This document shows positions 1 through 11,131 of a stretch of DNA of 64,000 nucleotides, piece by piece. A program made the translations under genes and the position numbers. The notes below the pieces were generated by a model, which was given only the letters and a program-made list of their open reading frames with translations, did no database searches and was not told the origin of the DNA. The stretch comes from Thereva unica. Taxonomy: Eukaryota > Arthropoda > Insecta > Diptera > Therevidae. Position 1 is the first letter of the stretch, and the number at the start of each line of letters is the position of its first letter. The stretch is from contig OX465284.1 in assembly GCA_949987705.1 (NCBI GenBank), forward strand, positions 106,313,163 to 106,377,162, written 5' to 3'.

Positions 1-689
1 CAAATCCGCACTCACTTCCGCGCCGCCGGATCTGGGAGTCGAGGCCATTTCTCTTCATGTTTTTTGGTGGCTGATTATGAAAATCAGCAGGAAATTTTAG
101 GACTGCAATAAAATATGTTTGTCGCACCCTTATAAATATAAAATAATACCCCTTTTTAAGGATAATTATAATAATCAAATTAAATGCAATCTTTTTTATA
201 TTTATTTGCGAAGGTGGTTGATTTTTATTTAATCTAGCCGAATTTTAACAAGCCTTAAGGGGATAAAATTAAAGGGAAGTAATATTTTAAAAATAAACTT
301 TATACAGCAGCTTTTTTCTACGTTTTGGGTAATTGTTGCTGCTACCGGATTGCAGGTTGGTTGCTTGGTATTGTTAAGAAGAAATAAGTAATTTTCAATA
401 CAATACAGGTTGTATTTGAAAAATGATTCAAATATTTTTATGTTTTTAAATTTTATTTTTGATGAAATAATATCAAAAATAAATTGGAAAATTTATTATA
501 ATCTCTTTTTCAATGCGGTGAATCCACCCTTGAATCAAATCAAAAAAAAACTTGAAAAATGTTGTACGATTTTTGAACAAATTTCCCAAAATAACTCTTG
601 TACAACTAGTCCATTATTTAGTTTGTCATATCATGGTTCATGTTCATTGTCTTGCAGTGAGATTAGTACAAGGGTGGAATAGGTTAACC
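1..689. other. AT-rich stretch, nothing recognised
   Basis: I see no coding signature, RNA gene or clear repeat here. The longest open frame, 90 codons on the plus strand at 410-682, is low-complexity at its start and resembles no family I know. Confidence 0.5.
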
Positions 690-1010
690 ATTATGATCGT
701 TGGGAGGTGGAATTGACGAGGAATTCTGCGTTTGAATTCTTGGATGTTGGAGCTCGGAAATACTAACCGATTATTCCAGAATCCAGTTGTTATTTTTAGA
801 AACGAATTCCTATTTTGTAGAGTGCCCGAAAAGAGGGCTGCAGGTGGAAGGAGTGAGACGAGTTATCTAATTTGGTGCTGAGGGAATAAGATTGCCGTGC
901 AGGCAGGAGAGGGTTTATTTCGATGGTACTGAGATAGTGGCGATAGAATGTTTAGCAAGTAATTTGTTGATCTACACAGGAAGCACCAAGATTTATTGAT
1001 TGGCAGTTCG
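690..1010 (-). mobile_element. CR1/Jockey-like LINE, 3' coding fragment
   Basis: Read on the minus strand this resembles the end of the RT ORF at 37.6-39.3 kb. A stretch rich in YRYY-like residues is followed by LLPAR, then a broken region matching the WNSLP-type motif, then SKNSNAEF. Stops and frameshifts interrupt it. At the nucleotide level, the words for 'gcgtttgaattcttggatgt' and the following 'gagctcggaaa' recur near 37,785 and, more loosely, near 45,255. It is a dead fragment. The clade is inferred from the better copy. Confidence 0.6.
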
Positions 1011-2234
1011 CCTTCGACTATAACTTCGGAAGTTTACGGGATAAAACTGATCCGATAAAACTCCGTTTTTACAACCCAGCGGGAAATGTAATGGCTAGGT
1101 AAGCGAGGTGATAATGAGATGGACCCAAGGTAATGGGTCAAATAATAGCTTACTTTTACATAGGGATGTCCTATGGCGGTAAGTACTTACTGTAGGCATT
1201 ACAAACGAGGACTTATTTCAGAGGTGAAGTGTATTAAGTGAATACATAGATTACCATGTATGGCACGCAGAATAAAATTCTGGCTACCCTTTTTAGCATT
1301 AAAAACATTACTATCCAAAATTACCATTGCATTTCAGCTACATTTGGTGAGAATTTTACTAGCAAGATATCTTTTTGACTGCACTGCACGATCCACACCG
1401 AACGAATTTGGAGGACGGAATAAACTCAAGAAGAGAGGCTTCGACAAGACAAAGAATAATAAAAGCACATCACATTTCCAACGAAAGTATTTCACAAGTC
1501 ATTACCTCCATTTTACTAAATTTCCAGTAGAATTTTTCAATTACCATGTAAGCGGTTACATAAATCATTAATGAATTCTTGGGTTACCTGAGTAACCCCT
1601 CGCTAGTTTTCCGGCTGGGAGCCTTTGATTTGCTACATATAGGGTGTTAGTAATACTCTATTTACAATTTTTATAGCGCCAAACTATTAGGAGTCCTAGC
1701 ATACGTGACAGACCCTGTACAAGCAGTTGCGGAAAAATTGTAAAGATGAGAGGATGAATATTAACAAAACTAGTTAATACTAAGTAAAGCCGGTTTATAG
1801 TACACTTCAGCCTGTCCCTGTTATGCTGTCTGTAAATTTTGGAAAGAAGGATGCAATTGTTTTACAGTTCCAGGATGATATATTTATGTGGATCTATCAT
1901 TATAGCCAAGGTCCTAAATCCAAAGCAATGCCTGAATGCGAAAGGATCTTTTTGATTGAAAGCCGTGAATTATGCCTACTGGGGACACCACGATATAAAA
2001 AGACGCGCCCTGTACTCGACCTCTTAGGTGGTGTGGAAGAGAGTGCACAAGACTTATTATATTTATAAAGCACTTACAATTCCTGGTGCGTTATAAATTT
2101 TAAAATATTCTTTTGGAGTAAAGTGCGACAGTTTAGCATGGAATGGTTTTACATAAAGAAAGATTTTACTTTTCCCATATCATTAAACATTAAATCTTAA
2201 TGGTGATGCAAAATACTTCATTGCCTGGGATACT
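1011..2234. other. No recognisable gene
   Basis: AT-rich sequence. Open frames of 103 codons (1260-1571, plus) and 81 codons (1823-2068, plus) have no motif I recognise and no sign of splice structure, so I do not call them genes. A short palindrome, gggttacctgagtaaccc, lies near 1,581-1,598. Confidence 0.45.
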
Positions 2235-2499
2235 ATATCGAGCCCTTCCCGCCGTTTTATCGTAAGCGACATTTTTTCGAAAATTCGTTTTTTACCGCAA
2301 ACGACGTTAATTTAACCTTCGAAACATACCACCAATTTTGACATTAATCGGATAATAAACTAGCCTAACTAATAAAATAATTAGCCTAACTAATTTCAGC
2401 CCATTACAAATAACAGATACAAAAATAAGTAAAAAAAACCTTCCCCTGTAAAATTTACTTTTTGTCGGTTACGATAAAACGGCGGGAAGGGCTCGATAT
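2235..2499. mobile_element. MITE-like element with 37-bp terminal inverted repeats
   Basis: The ends at 2235-2271 and 2463-2499 are reverse complements over 37 bp with one mismatch. They start ATATCGAGCCCTTCCCGCCG. The 265-bp element encodes nothing. I could not identify a target-site duplication, so the superfamily is undecided. The AT-rich centre between GC-richer ends is typical of a non-autonomous DNA transposon. Confidence 0.75.
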
Positions 2500-3050
2500 G
2501 ATAAAAACCTCTTCCATATGTAATTTAAAACTTTTTACTGAAATTTTCTCAGGCTCAACTTTTGGTCGAAAATAGAAAAATTTTTATATTCTGTACAAAG
2601 CAGAAATTAAAATTTGCGGCACCGTATCCACCTGCAGACAAAAAAATATGATTTCATAAAGAAATAAAAAATAAATAAAAATCTTCCACGACTAAATTTT
2701 TCCCTAAACCTGAAAAATCGTTTTTAAACAACACAACAACAAAAATTCCGAAAATTTTGTCTCAAAGAACGGCAGGCGCAATCGCAAGTATCCCAATTCA
2801 TGCGATTGCTATATACATGAATTCAAAAGTTCAATGTACATAAGCAGCGAAACCGATACACAGCTTTTATATATTTCGAAAGCTCTTGAGTCTCAGTTTT
2901 GACATGGATTTTTGAAATCAGTGTAAGTAACGCCATCTATGTCCAAAGCCCGCAAACAAGGTTACGTATCTACTTATAGATAATCAATGGGGAGCATTAT
3001 AAAAAAGCTTTTTAAAAAAGAAATATTTATGGGCGCCTGTGGTTATGTGA
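2500..3050. other. AT-rich stretch, nothing recognised
   Basis: No motif, RNA gene or repeat that I can support. It leads into the 5S-like repeat at about 3.05 kb. Confidence 0.45.
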
Positions 3051-3330
3051 TCCGGTATCGAAAAGATTTTATTTTTTTTATCTTTTGCAATTGCCTTTTT
3101 CTTTCCAAGCCCGAGAGTGGCTTTACCAAAGCAGTCCCCCAACTAAATTCTAACCACTTCGAAAAGCTGTTTGTCCTCCGTATCGAATGAGAGCCGGGCT
3201 ATTGAGTATGCTATCGTCGCATTTTATGGACATGAAGATAATTGCCCGTTTTCTTTTTTTATATAAAATTTATGAAAACTCCAAGAAAGCTCCCTTGAGA
3301 GTGCTCCAAGTACACTCCCTTGTGCATCGC
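3050..3330 (-). repeat. 5S rRNA-like repeat (putative 5S-derived SINE), copy 1
   Basis: On the minus strand, about 3,125-3,217 follows the 5S rRNA pattern in order: a TATGCT-AGCATA-like 5' part, GGCTCTCATTCGATACG where 5S has the GGTTCTCGTCCGATC segment, an AAGCWG-like centre, then GGTTAGAATTTAGTTGGGGG and ACTGC, matching the 3' half GGTTAGTACTTAGATGGGGG/ACCGC. Flanks on both sides are shared with the copy at 51.2-51.5 kb (about 300 bp in all), so the repeated unit is longer than 5S. It is degenerate and cannot be a functional 5S gene. A SINE3-like element is an inference. Confidence 0.65.
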
Positions 3331-3395
3331 GCCCAATTTTTCCCACTGGGATTCAATAGCGTTATTCCTCTGTAGTTGCTGCAAAAGTTTGATGT

Positions 3396-3506
3396 AGGGT
3401 GAATTCAAAAATTCAACACTGCCGCAACACTGCAGAATTCAGCTACAGACTTCTAATTGCTGAATTCTGCAGTGTTGCGGCAGTGTTGAATTTTTGAATT
3501 CACCCT
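3396..3506. repeat. Perfect 48-bp inverted repeat, foldback element
   Basis: Arms at 3396-3443 and 3459-3506 are exact reverse complements over all 48 bp, starting AGGGTGAATTCAAAAATTCA. They are separated by a 15-nt loop. Perfect identity suggests a recent origin or arm conversion. The element lies between the 5S-like repeat and the LOA-like LINE fragment. I see no convincing target duplication. A transcript would form a very stable hairpin, but nothing shows that it is transcribed. Confidence 0.9.
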
Positions 3507-4285
3507 TCACTGTCCTGGCACCTCCCGGTATACTCTAGTGTCTTTCAAGCTGAAGTGCCGGCGATCCTGAAAATCTGCCAGACAATCAATGTAGAACCTA
3601 CACAAGGATGTAGTATTGGAATTTGCATAGACAGCCAAGCCTCTATAAAAGCTCTGGATTGGGTTATGATGCGCTCGAAGTTAGTGGATCGATGTAGAGC
3701 TGAGCTAGATAAGCTTGGTAGAAAGCGCAGCGCGGCTCTCGTTTGGGATCCAGGTCATATGAACATAGAGGGGATCGAAAAAGCCGATTACCTAGCCAAG
3801 CGGGGAGTCTCTCCCCGGAGCTCGGAGACCAAGATGGTTAGTAGCCCGATTAGTAGGGTCAAAAATGACCACTGGAGACCTGCACTATCTTTATGGCGAC
3901 TTGGCCGACTTATAACAAAGAAAAAACAATGGGCCTCCTTAAACAGACTCCGGCGAGATATTGCCAGAATCACGGCAATCGTCAAGGGACATTGCGCCAT
4001 AGGAGACCATGCTGCAAAGTTGGCCATTCCGTTCAACTCCTGTTATCGTAGCTGTGGGGAGACAAACGAGAGAGAAACACTTGTTGACTTCCTAGACAGT
4101 TAATTTTTAGTAGACTTAAAAGAGGAGATCTCCAGACTGGAGATCAGATCACGGTTAAGCTTCCTAAATTCCACAGGATGGCTCTACACAACCGACCAAA
4201 CAACCACAGTACACGAGTTGTAGCAACAAAACGACATACCAAGCGCCCTTCACCGACCTACCTAGTAGCTAATAGTAGTAAAATT
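3507..4285 (+). pseudogene. LOA/I-like LINE 3' end: RNase H and C-terminal domain
   Basis: The frame at 3555-4103 (open from about 3,538) holds an RNase H remnant: VFQAEV, then IDSQASIKALD, and GHMNIEGIEKADYLAKRG, corresponding to the DSQAA and GHxGxxGNExAD motifs. The C-terminal region with CYRSCGETNE follows. A continuation after a frame break reads FLNSTGWL, typical of LOA ORF2 ends. The RT and the first part of RNase H are missing and the 5' side abuts the foldback. The zinc-knuckle histidine region is damaged. Dead copy. Confidence 0.8.
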
Positions 4286-4412
4286 TCGCCTTGCTCCAAA
4301 ATTAACTTCAAATACCTCGGTCTCGAATTCAATTTCTCCAAACCGGGGTATTCTCTTTTATCTTTGGTGACGCAAAAACAAAATTCTCGTGGTTTCAGTT
4401 GACAGTCTAAAT

Positions 4413-4549
4413 CAGTGCTGGGCAACAGCAGTACTTCGGAGCTACACAAGTTAGTTCCAGAGTCTTGCTTTTGAATTCGAGTGAGAGATGTGCAAAGCAA
4501 AAATTTAACATTACTCTCTGGAAAAGTCAACTACTATTGCCCAGCACTG
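4413..4549. mobile_element. hAT-type MITE with 8-bp target duplication
   Basis: The ends are inverted repeats, CAGTGCTGGGCAACAGCAGT at the left and the complement of CAGTGCTGGGCAATAGTAGT at the right. CAGTG-TGGGCAA is a classic hAT terminus. Flanking 8-mers gtctaaat (4405-4412) and gtctagat (4550-4557) differ at one base, as expected for a hAT target duplication. The 137-bp element encodes nothing. Confidence 0.88.
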
Positions 4550-4557
4550 GTCTAGAT

Positions 4558-6520
4558 GGAGCGGAAGTAATCAATTTTACTCAATATCCTTTGTGTCACG
4601 TTGACTGCAGAAGATTTAAAATAAGTGATGTGAAATGAAATTTTAAAATAAGCTTGTTCTTGAGATATGCTTAAGCTAAAATTTAAAATTTAAACTTCAA
4701 ACGCTTTCATCTTTTTTGGCAAACCTTGCAATGCGGCAAACACTGCCAAAATGATCGGTTAAATTAAAACCTTTCCGCCCGCGATAGCCCAATTGTAATT
4801 TTCATTTAAACGTAATTTTCTTTTCATACAAAGTCGCGCTACAAAATTTTGTCGCATGCAGGCTAACTCCAAAATTCAAATCGCAGAGTGGTAGTGGGTT
4901 CGCGCAGGAGTGTTGACGCCCTTCGACGATGTTTGGAATCGTACTAGCTGTTTAGGTCCCATGGTGTAAATGTTTTTCAAACTGAAAACAGATACATGGG
5001 ATCGTTCGGCCAATCCGCTGTACACGCTAAATTTTCTCTGATAGATAATTTCATACTTGCGTTTCGTTTCGCCTTGCACATATTACCAAAAATCTCTGCC
5101 TCCGATTATCCGCAAATATTACTTCCAATTTAATTGCTCATTTCTGTTTTGTACTTTTCTTATATTTAAAATTTTTGACAGCAAACTGCGCAAGTTTATG
5201 ACGGGCCGCCATTTTTGTTTTTAATTCCCCTTTTACTTCATTTCCCTAATGAGAAGAACGAGAAGAGTTTAGACAAATCATAGAAACAAAACAACAAACC
5301 TCAAGCTGTCAAAACTGTGTCCTGCAAAGTTGTTTCAAAAATTTGAGAACATTATGAGAACGGGAGCGCTGTAAGCATTTTAAGGAGTCCGCGCAAACAT
5401 GGATTTTGAAGCACTCCATTTCCCACTATGCACTTCCCACTATATATAAAGCTCGCCCCCATTGAATTTCCAAATTAAATAATATTTAAGAAAACTTTTG
5501 CACCTGGATGCATGTGACCTTCTATTTAGAGTCCATTAAAAGCTACCACGCAGGCATCCACACGCAAAAGCACGCACAATAAACGGACGGCAGGCGAATT
5601 CGTTTCTCTTGTGAATCGATTTGCTTAAAGTAGGATAAATGGAAAAGAGCATTGCACATAAGGAAAATGATCAAGTTCCCATAAAACACATTCAACAATA
5701 CATTTAATACAGATTCCATTTGGCCATTTAAATCTTTTTGTCAAGTTTGGCCATCGTGAGGAAGTATGTACGTACACCCATTAAAAATGGTTAAAAATTC
5801 TACGGCTGCCATATGCACCTTAAAACAGCCAAGCGGCCGGTGTTCGCCCGTTGTATGAACATTTTTTATTTTTACTCAGGTTGTCAATTTCTTCTTATTT
5901 TCAACATGCTCCTGCCAAGGGAATTTTCAAAGTATCTCAAACATTTTCTATAAAATTCAGGTCAAGTGAATTTTCTGAATAAAGCACGGCATCTTGACTC
6001 TTGGTGCCTTTAAGAAATTCATTACTGAATTTGTTATTATATGGCAATCTTGCACGAAAGTGCACTCTGCCTTGAAGCTAGCTCGACTATCTATTAGGTA
6101 ATTATCCGAGACCTTTTTGCATTATCCTTTTCTTCTATCATCCCCATGACGATGAAAAATCAACGAACTCCTCCTCTGCTGTAATCACCAACCATACCGT
6201 AATCTTTTAGGGACATTTTATAGTGATTATGGGAAAGTCTGATGAAGCTCGTCACCTGTTAAAAAAAGAAGTTTTATCTATTAAAATTTTTCAATCATTG
6301 AATAAAATATTCGATTTTCTTAGCAGAAAATATTTTGTTGTAATTGGGGTTATGGTTTCGACATGCAATTAATATTCCAGCCTGCAGTGAACCAACTTTT
6401 TTACTGTTTTACCCAGAGTGCCTTATGAGTTTTCACACGATGCACAGTGGGGCAAAAGGCCGAAAAGCTGGTCAAAAGTCTTTAACATTAACCAATTAAT
6501 TTGAAATTTGAAATTTGGTT
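4558..6520. other. No gene; one short dispersed repeat near 5.82-5.89 kb
   Basis: AT-rich DNA without coding support. The segment about 5,830-5,885 (CGGTGTTCGCCCGTTGTA, then TTTTTATTTTTACTCAG) recurs near 59.35 kb on the plus strand and in minus orientation near 58.9 and 59.1 kb, so it belongs to a dispersed repeat. A TATATATAAAG string near 5,442 is TATA-like but has no gene next to it. Confidence 0.45.
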
Positions 6521-6524
6521 TGGG

Positions 6525-6795
6525 GTCGATGATCACGAATTTGGTGTCCATTTTTCCATAAACAAGATGGCGGCTTCAAAATGGCGACCAAAATAAGTTA
6601 AATATCCTTCAATTGCTACAAAACTTGGTATACTGGGGTTTTTGGAGTCGCTGAATACGAATTTAGTGTCCATTTTTTTCATAAACAAGATGGCGGCTTC
6701 AAAATGGCGATTAAAAGTAGTGAAATATCCTTCAATCGCTACAAAACTTGGTATACGGGGGTATTTCGGGTCGCTGATTTCGAATTTAGCGGTCT
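6525..6795. repeat. Tandem repeat, 122-123-bp unit, just over two copies
   Basis: Units starting near 6,525, 6,647 and 6,770 share gtcgctgaatacgaattta, then gtgtccattttt, then aacaagatggcggcttcaaa, then a closing block ending in acaaaacttggtata. The period of about 41 codons keeps a minus-strand frame open across the array (6533-6916), giving repeated VAIEGY and HFEAAILFM peptides. The open frame most likely follows from the repeat length rather than from a gene, but it is worth a search. Confidence 0.8.
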
Positions 6796-6919
6796 TTTTT
6801 TTAATAAAAAAATAAAATTTTAAATAAAAACTTGTAAGGAAATCATTCCTGAAAATATTAACCATGTAGTCCAACAAAAGATTTATTGAACGTCTAATGA
6901 TATTTACAAGTCGCAAATA

Positions 6920-9740
6920 AGTGGATACGAGTATTTTAAATCTTTAAAACGGAAAACTCAGAACATTTTTTTTTTGCAAATAATAGTATAATATACAAAT
7001 TTTTTAAACACTATTTTATGATAATACTTTCCGTTTAACATGTATTTGCAAAAAACTGATATTTTGACCCTAAAACTCCTAGATGACGGGTAGAAAATCG
7101 GTAGACTTTATAACAACCCCTTATAAGAACCCTAAAAGGAAGCTCTCTGCCATATTCATTTTAGCCTGTACCCAATCATTTCCGCTATTTCGCTTTTTTC
7201 GACTTAATTTACCTATACTGTTTCCGAACTCAACAAATATAAAGAACATTCCGAAAAATTTTATGCAGCAGTTTATAAAAACAATATTTATATAAATATA
7301 TTATATAATACATACATAACATATGTAATATGAATCGATTAAAAGGCTCCTATGGTGTGTCATTAGCCTCCTCCTTAGGGAATGAGTTGGTACATTGTGG
7401 TCTAATTTTCTCCTACATTAAAACCACACATTACTAATTAAAAAGGACTAAATCATAACAATAAAAAAAACACAAAAAAGTACCCACGGTCCATAAAACT
7501 ATTAAAGCACCACTTCATTCCTAATTGAAATTAACTAGAAACCTTCTTTAATTATGCATGCAGAATACGATTACGATCGCACACTCCATTTAAGAAAAAG
7601 GGCACACAATTTAACACCCAATATTACACACCTTTATTATTACACCCTCTACCCATGCATTTCCGCACCACCCACGGTCCATATAATTATGATAAGCAAA
7701 AATACAAAAAAAAAAAATAAAATTAAAATCATCTCAGGTAATTAGTTTCACCTTTTATTATTCACCCCAAAAAATAAAAAAAAAAAATGAGAAAGATTTT
7801 TTTTCTCACGCCGGAAGCCATTATAAAAAAGTTTATCCATTTAGAATGAAAATTACGAAAGGTAACCAAAGTATTATCTTCGCATAAATGGAATTTTTAA
7901 TTTTATACCCCTGCCGAAAAAAAAGAAGAAAATTCCTATCACTGGGGACAAATGAAGCTTTGAAGAACTTCCTTCATTCAGTTTTCTCCTCTCTTATTTT
8001 TTTTCTCATTCAGGTAATTCTTACCTTTCTTTATTTATTTTTTTTTTTTATTGTGAAAGGGCCCTAAGTTATCAGACCAAAAATTTACGTTAATTAGAAA
8101 GGCATCTTAAAGTAATTAAATTAGGACTTAGAATTTCATTACGTACAAATTTTTGGATACTTTCATTTCGTCGTAGGTTGATTATTCTTAACAGAAAAGA
8201 AAGTAAAAAGAAATTCCCACACACACTTTTCTGTTTTAAGGGAAAGTGCAGAAAAAAAGTAAACTTTTGAAATGGTTTTTTACTGTTGGGAAAACCCTTT
8301 TTTAATTTTTTTTTGCATTTTCTGCACACCTCCTTTAAAGTGTGACCCTTAAAAGTTAGTTCATCTTGTAAATTTGATTCGTTTATTTTTGCTTTAGCTA
8401 AATCCTCTTTAAGTGGTGCTTAAAACATTTTTAATGTATTTTTTAAAATACGCCATTTTGCAATTATTGTGGTTTGAGAAAGTAAAAAAAGTTTGAGTTT
8501 TTTTTTTTTATAAAACTGTGGAAATTTAGTCCAATTCTTCATATTTAACCATATCTATCATATTCTGATCCTCTAAATAAGCTTTAGTACTACCATCCTT
8601 GATAAGATTCTTAGTTTACACGGATATGCCAAATCGAAGACTCTAGTGGAATCAATTTATATAGAGCACCAAAAAAGCTCTTATAAAGCTCTGGTAAAGT
8701 TCTTGCTTATATCTCTCACTCGAACCCGAAGTTTTTTCCTATACCTCTCTCACGCAAACTCCACAGCAGGTTATAAGGCCTCTGGAATGGAACTGCCTTG
8801 GGTGCTCGTGTGGCTTCCAAGACCTGCCGTTGCCCTCTACTGCTTAAAGGCATGCTAGATATGAATAAATGGTGTCAGTTGGTGTCTGCCACGACACGTG
8901 TCTGACACGCTCGATGTCTGTAGATATAAATGGATCTTTAAACGGTGCTATTTTCATGTTGGTTACAATTTTTTTTTAATCCAGCATAAAGCATCACTTT
9001 TTGTCTTCTATAAGTGCGAGCTTTCGTTTCACTAAAATGGAAAGACAATGTAAAAACTGTTTTGCGTCCCTATGTAAAAGTATACAGCTTCTGAAGTAAA
9101 AGATTGGAGGACTTCTTCTTCCCCCGGAAAAGCTTTTGAGTGTGGATGAAGGGACCATGGCTCGGGATTTTTAAATGAAGAAAAAGCTTTATTTGAGAAA
9201 GCCTAACGTGAATGGAATCACTGTAAGTGGAGTAATATCAGAAGAAGAAGAAAGAAGAAGAGTTAACTCGTTAACATCAGTTAACATCGCATGCCCCCGA
9301 CGGAAGCAATCCTTTTAGAGCTGCTGCAGAAGCGTAGAAAGTAGAAAAAATACTTTTAATCTAATCTGGCGGCCTGTGGGTAGGTGAACGACTAACAAAG
9401 ACTTCGGAAGGTGTTGGCAGCCGATTTGTCACTTCTATCAAAACCCGAGAAGAGTCAATGTAGACGAACACTTAGCAGATCTGTTAGCAAGTCCTAGCCC
9501 CATCTGTCCGCGGTGTCCCCTGGAGTACTTCTTCGGAAGGAGCGGGTGACGGACGAATGGCGAACAGAGTTTTGAGTCGGTTGAGCTGACGGTTAGTAGC
9601 CCGATCCCATAAAACCGCCACTGCTACGGATCGGCTTCGCCCTATGTCCCATGAGGGATTGAAGGAGCATAAGGAGCGAATAAGCTCGGCTTTCGAAAAG
9701 CTTTTGTTCACCCTATACCATTGCTTTTCGTTCTGCCAAA
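6920..9740. other. AT-rich, low-complexity stretch
   Basis: Long A- and T-runs (for example near 7,710, 7,775, 8,040 and 8,500). No coding, RNA or transposon signature that I can support. The words cccacggtccat repeat at about 7,482 and 7,671. Confidence 0.5.
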
Positions 9741-9744
9741 AATG

Positions 9745-10150
9745 AATACCGAAAACGGTGTTATATAGAGGTCCCCCAACTAAGTATTAAGTACGTCCAA
9801 TGCTGGTTGACCTTCGAAACTCCGCCGTCGCCTGATCCCAAGTCCAAGGTGTGAAAGGAGGAGGGGGTCTACCTGCCGAATCGACCAGAATCAGGAAAGC
9901 GAAGAAATCAGGCAAGAAACCGCATTTTTTAAAGCGGCACCGACAGGACGTCCCGCGCCGACCGCCAGCTAACGGATCAAAGAAGAAGAAGCTTGACCTT
10001 CAAGTCGGACGAGAACCGGTCTATTCAGTATGTTTATGGTTCTCCTTACGGTCACCAAAATGATTGCCCGTTCTTTCGAAGCCTATTGGCAGTCATCCAA
10101 ATTCGCTTCCCTTAGCAGCACTCCAAATTTTTCTCACTGAGAGGCTTCAG
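9745..10150 (-). repeat. 5S rRNA-like repeat, copy 2, split by an insertion
   Basis: The minus strand of 9,745-9,811 matches the 3' half of 5S rRNA (TTAATACTTAGTTGGGGGACC). About 10,003-10,040 matches the 5' part (CTGAATAGACCGGTTCTCGTCCGA). Between them lie about 190 bp of foreign sequence bounded by near-identical words ttgaccttcgaa (about 9,807-9,818) and ttgaccttcaag (about 9,993-10,004), a candidate target duplication. Downstream sequence around 10,055-10,140 resembles the flank of copy 1. Not a functional 5S gene. Confidence 0.65.
9819..9992. mobile_element. Short insertion inside the 5S-like repeat
   Basis: This segment separates the two halves of 5S-like copy 2 and is flanked by the 11-12-bp near-repeat ttgaccttcraa. 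It is purine-rich and in one plus-strand frame encodes a lysine/arginine-rich peptide (KAKKSGKK, GSKKKK), which could be a LINE ORF1 fragment. The length and flanking duplication fit target-primed insertion of a truncated copy. I cannot name the source element. Confidence 0.45.
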
Positions 10151-10179
10151 AAATCATAAATATGTCATCTGCTTTACTC

Positions 10180-10850
10180 AAATGCTTGAAATATACTGTC
10201 AACAAACAAGCAGCAGAGCGTTTTTATTCAGAAGCCTGCTTCCTGGGTATTTAGGGACTATAGTAGGGGCTAATAACATCGACTTGGTGCCTTTTGTAAA
10301 AAAAGAAGAGGACGCTACCAGAATGGAAAATATGGTCCGTTTTAGATATCTGTTGATGTTAAGTTTAGACGGAAGAAGACTAATCCACAAAGGAATCAGT
10401 CAATGGATCCTCCGGATGCTGGAAACTAGAATTATAACTACACGAGGGTTGATAATAGCAGAGTGATAGAGTCACCGTTCTGCGGCACAGCCCACTTACT
10501 GTGGCTTCTGTTGCAATGGAAAACATCCTAATGACACTAGAGAATCACGATATAAAGGCATTGCCTATGCGGACGATTCTGTGATATTGGTATGTGAAAA
10601 GATATGCCACACAAGCAGTGAAATTATGAAGATGGCGATTGCAAAGGTTAGCATATGGTCAAACAACTGAGAGATTTCAGTCAACCCGGAAAATACAGAA
10701 CATACTTTTCCCCAATAGGACTACTAGCCACTTTTGGCCCACTTTTTGGTGTTATTCTGAATACAAAACAGAACTGCAGGCTTAATATCGAAGAAATCGC
10801 AACTTAAGGTTTGATGTCTGTAATCCGGGCCGTATATGGCGGCCTGCGTT
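10180..10850 (+). pseudogene. LOA-like LINE reverse transcriptase fragment
   Basis: Plus-strand reading gives HKGISQWILRMLETRIITTR, typical of the RT region just before the TPQGG motif. After a frame break comes MENILMTLENHDIKGIAYADDSVILV, with the catalytic YADD box at about 10,566-10,577. SEIMKMAIAKVSIWS and SVNPENTE follow. At least two frameshifts and several stops disrupt it. EN, RNase H and both termini are absent. It lies just downstream of 5S-like copy 2. The clade call rests on motif spacing and wording. Confidence 0.75.
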
Positions 10851-10940
10851 CTAGGGTATATGGCTGCCTTAAAGATAACACATCATAAAGAACAGGAAAA
10901 TGTTTTGAATTGGGAACAAAATCGCGCCAAAAAAATTTAA

Positions 10941-11131
10941 GTATTCAGAGTGATTTTTGAGTGCTGACAAATTGAAAGTTTATCCTTGGCCGCTCACCGC
11001 CGCCGCTGACCTGTATTCAACACCAAAATTGATAAATCACTCTTATTTCCGAATAGAGCTCCAGTTTGCAACATCTACCGTTTTGGTAAGAAAAATAAAC
11101 TATTGAGGGACTCAAAAATCACTCTGAATAC
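10941..11131. mobile_element. MITE-like element, 22-bp perfect inverted termini
   Basis: GTATTCAGAGTGATTTTTGAGT at 10941-10962 is exactly repeated in inverse at 11110-11131. The 191-bp element has no coding potential. TTTAAG occurs just outside or at both sides, but not at symmetric distances, so I do not claim a target duplication. Confidence 0.75.

Noticed and set aside
1260..1571. Plus-strand open frame of 103 codons
   Set aside because: Basic, AT-driven composition with no motif; not supported as a gene.
4413..4549. Conserved regulatory hairpin
   Set aside because: The inverted ends are hAT termini with an 8-bp target duplication, so a MITE explains them.
5440..5452. TATA-box promoter
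   Set aside because: TATA-like strings are expected by chance in such AT-rich DNA and no gene follows.
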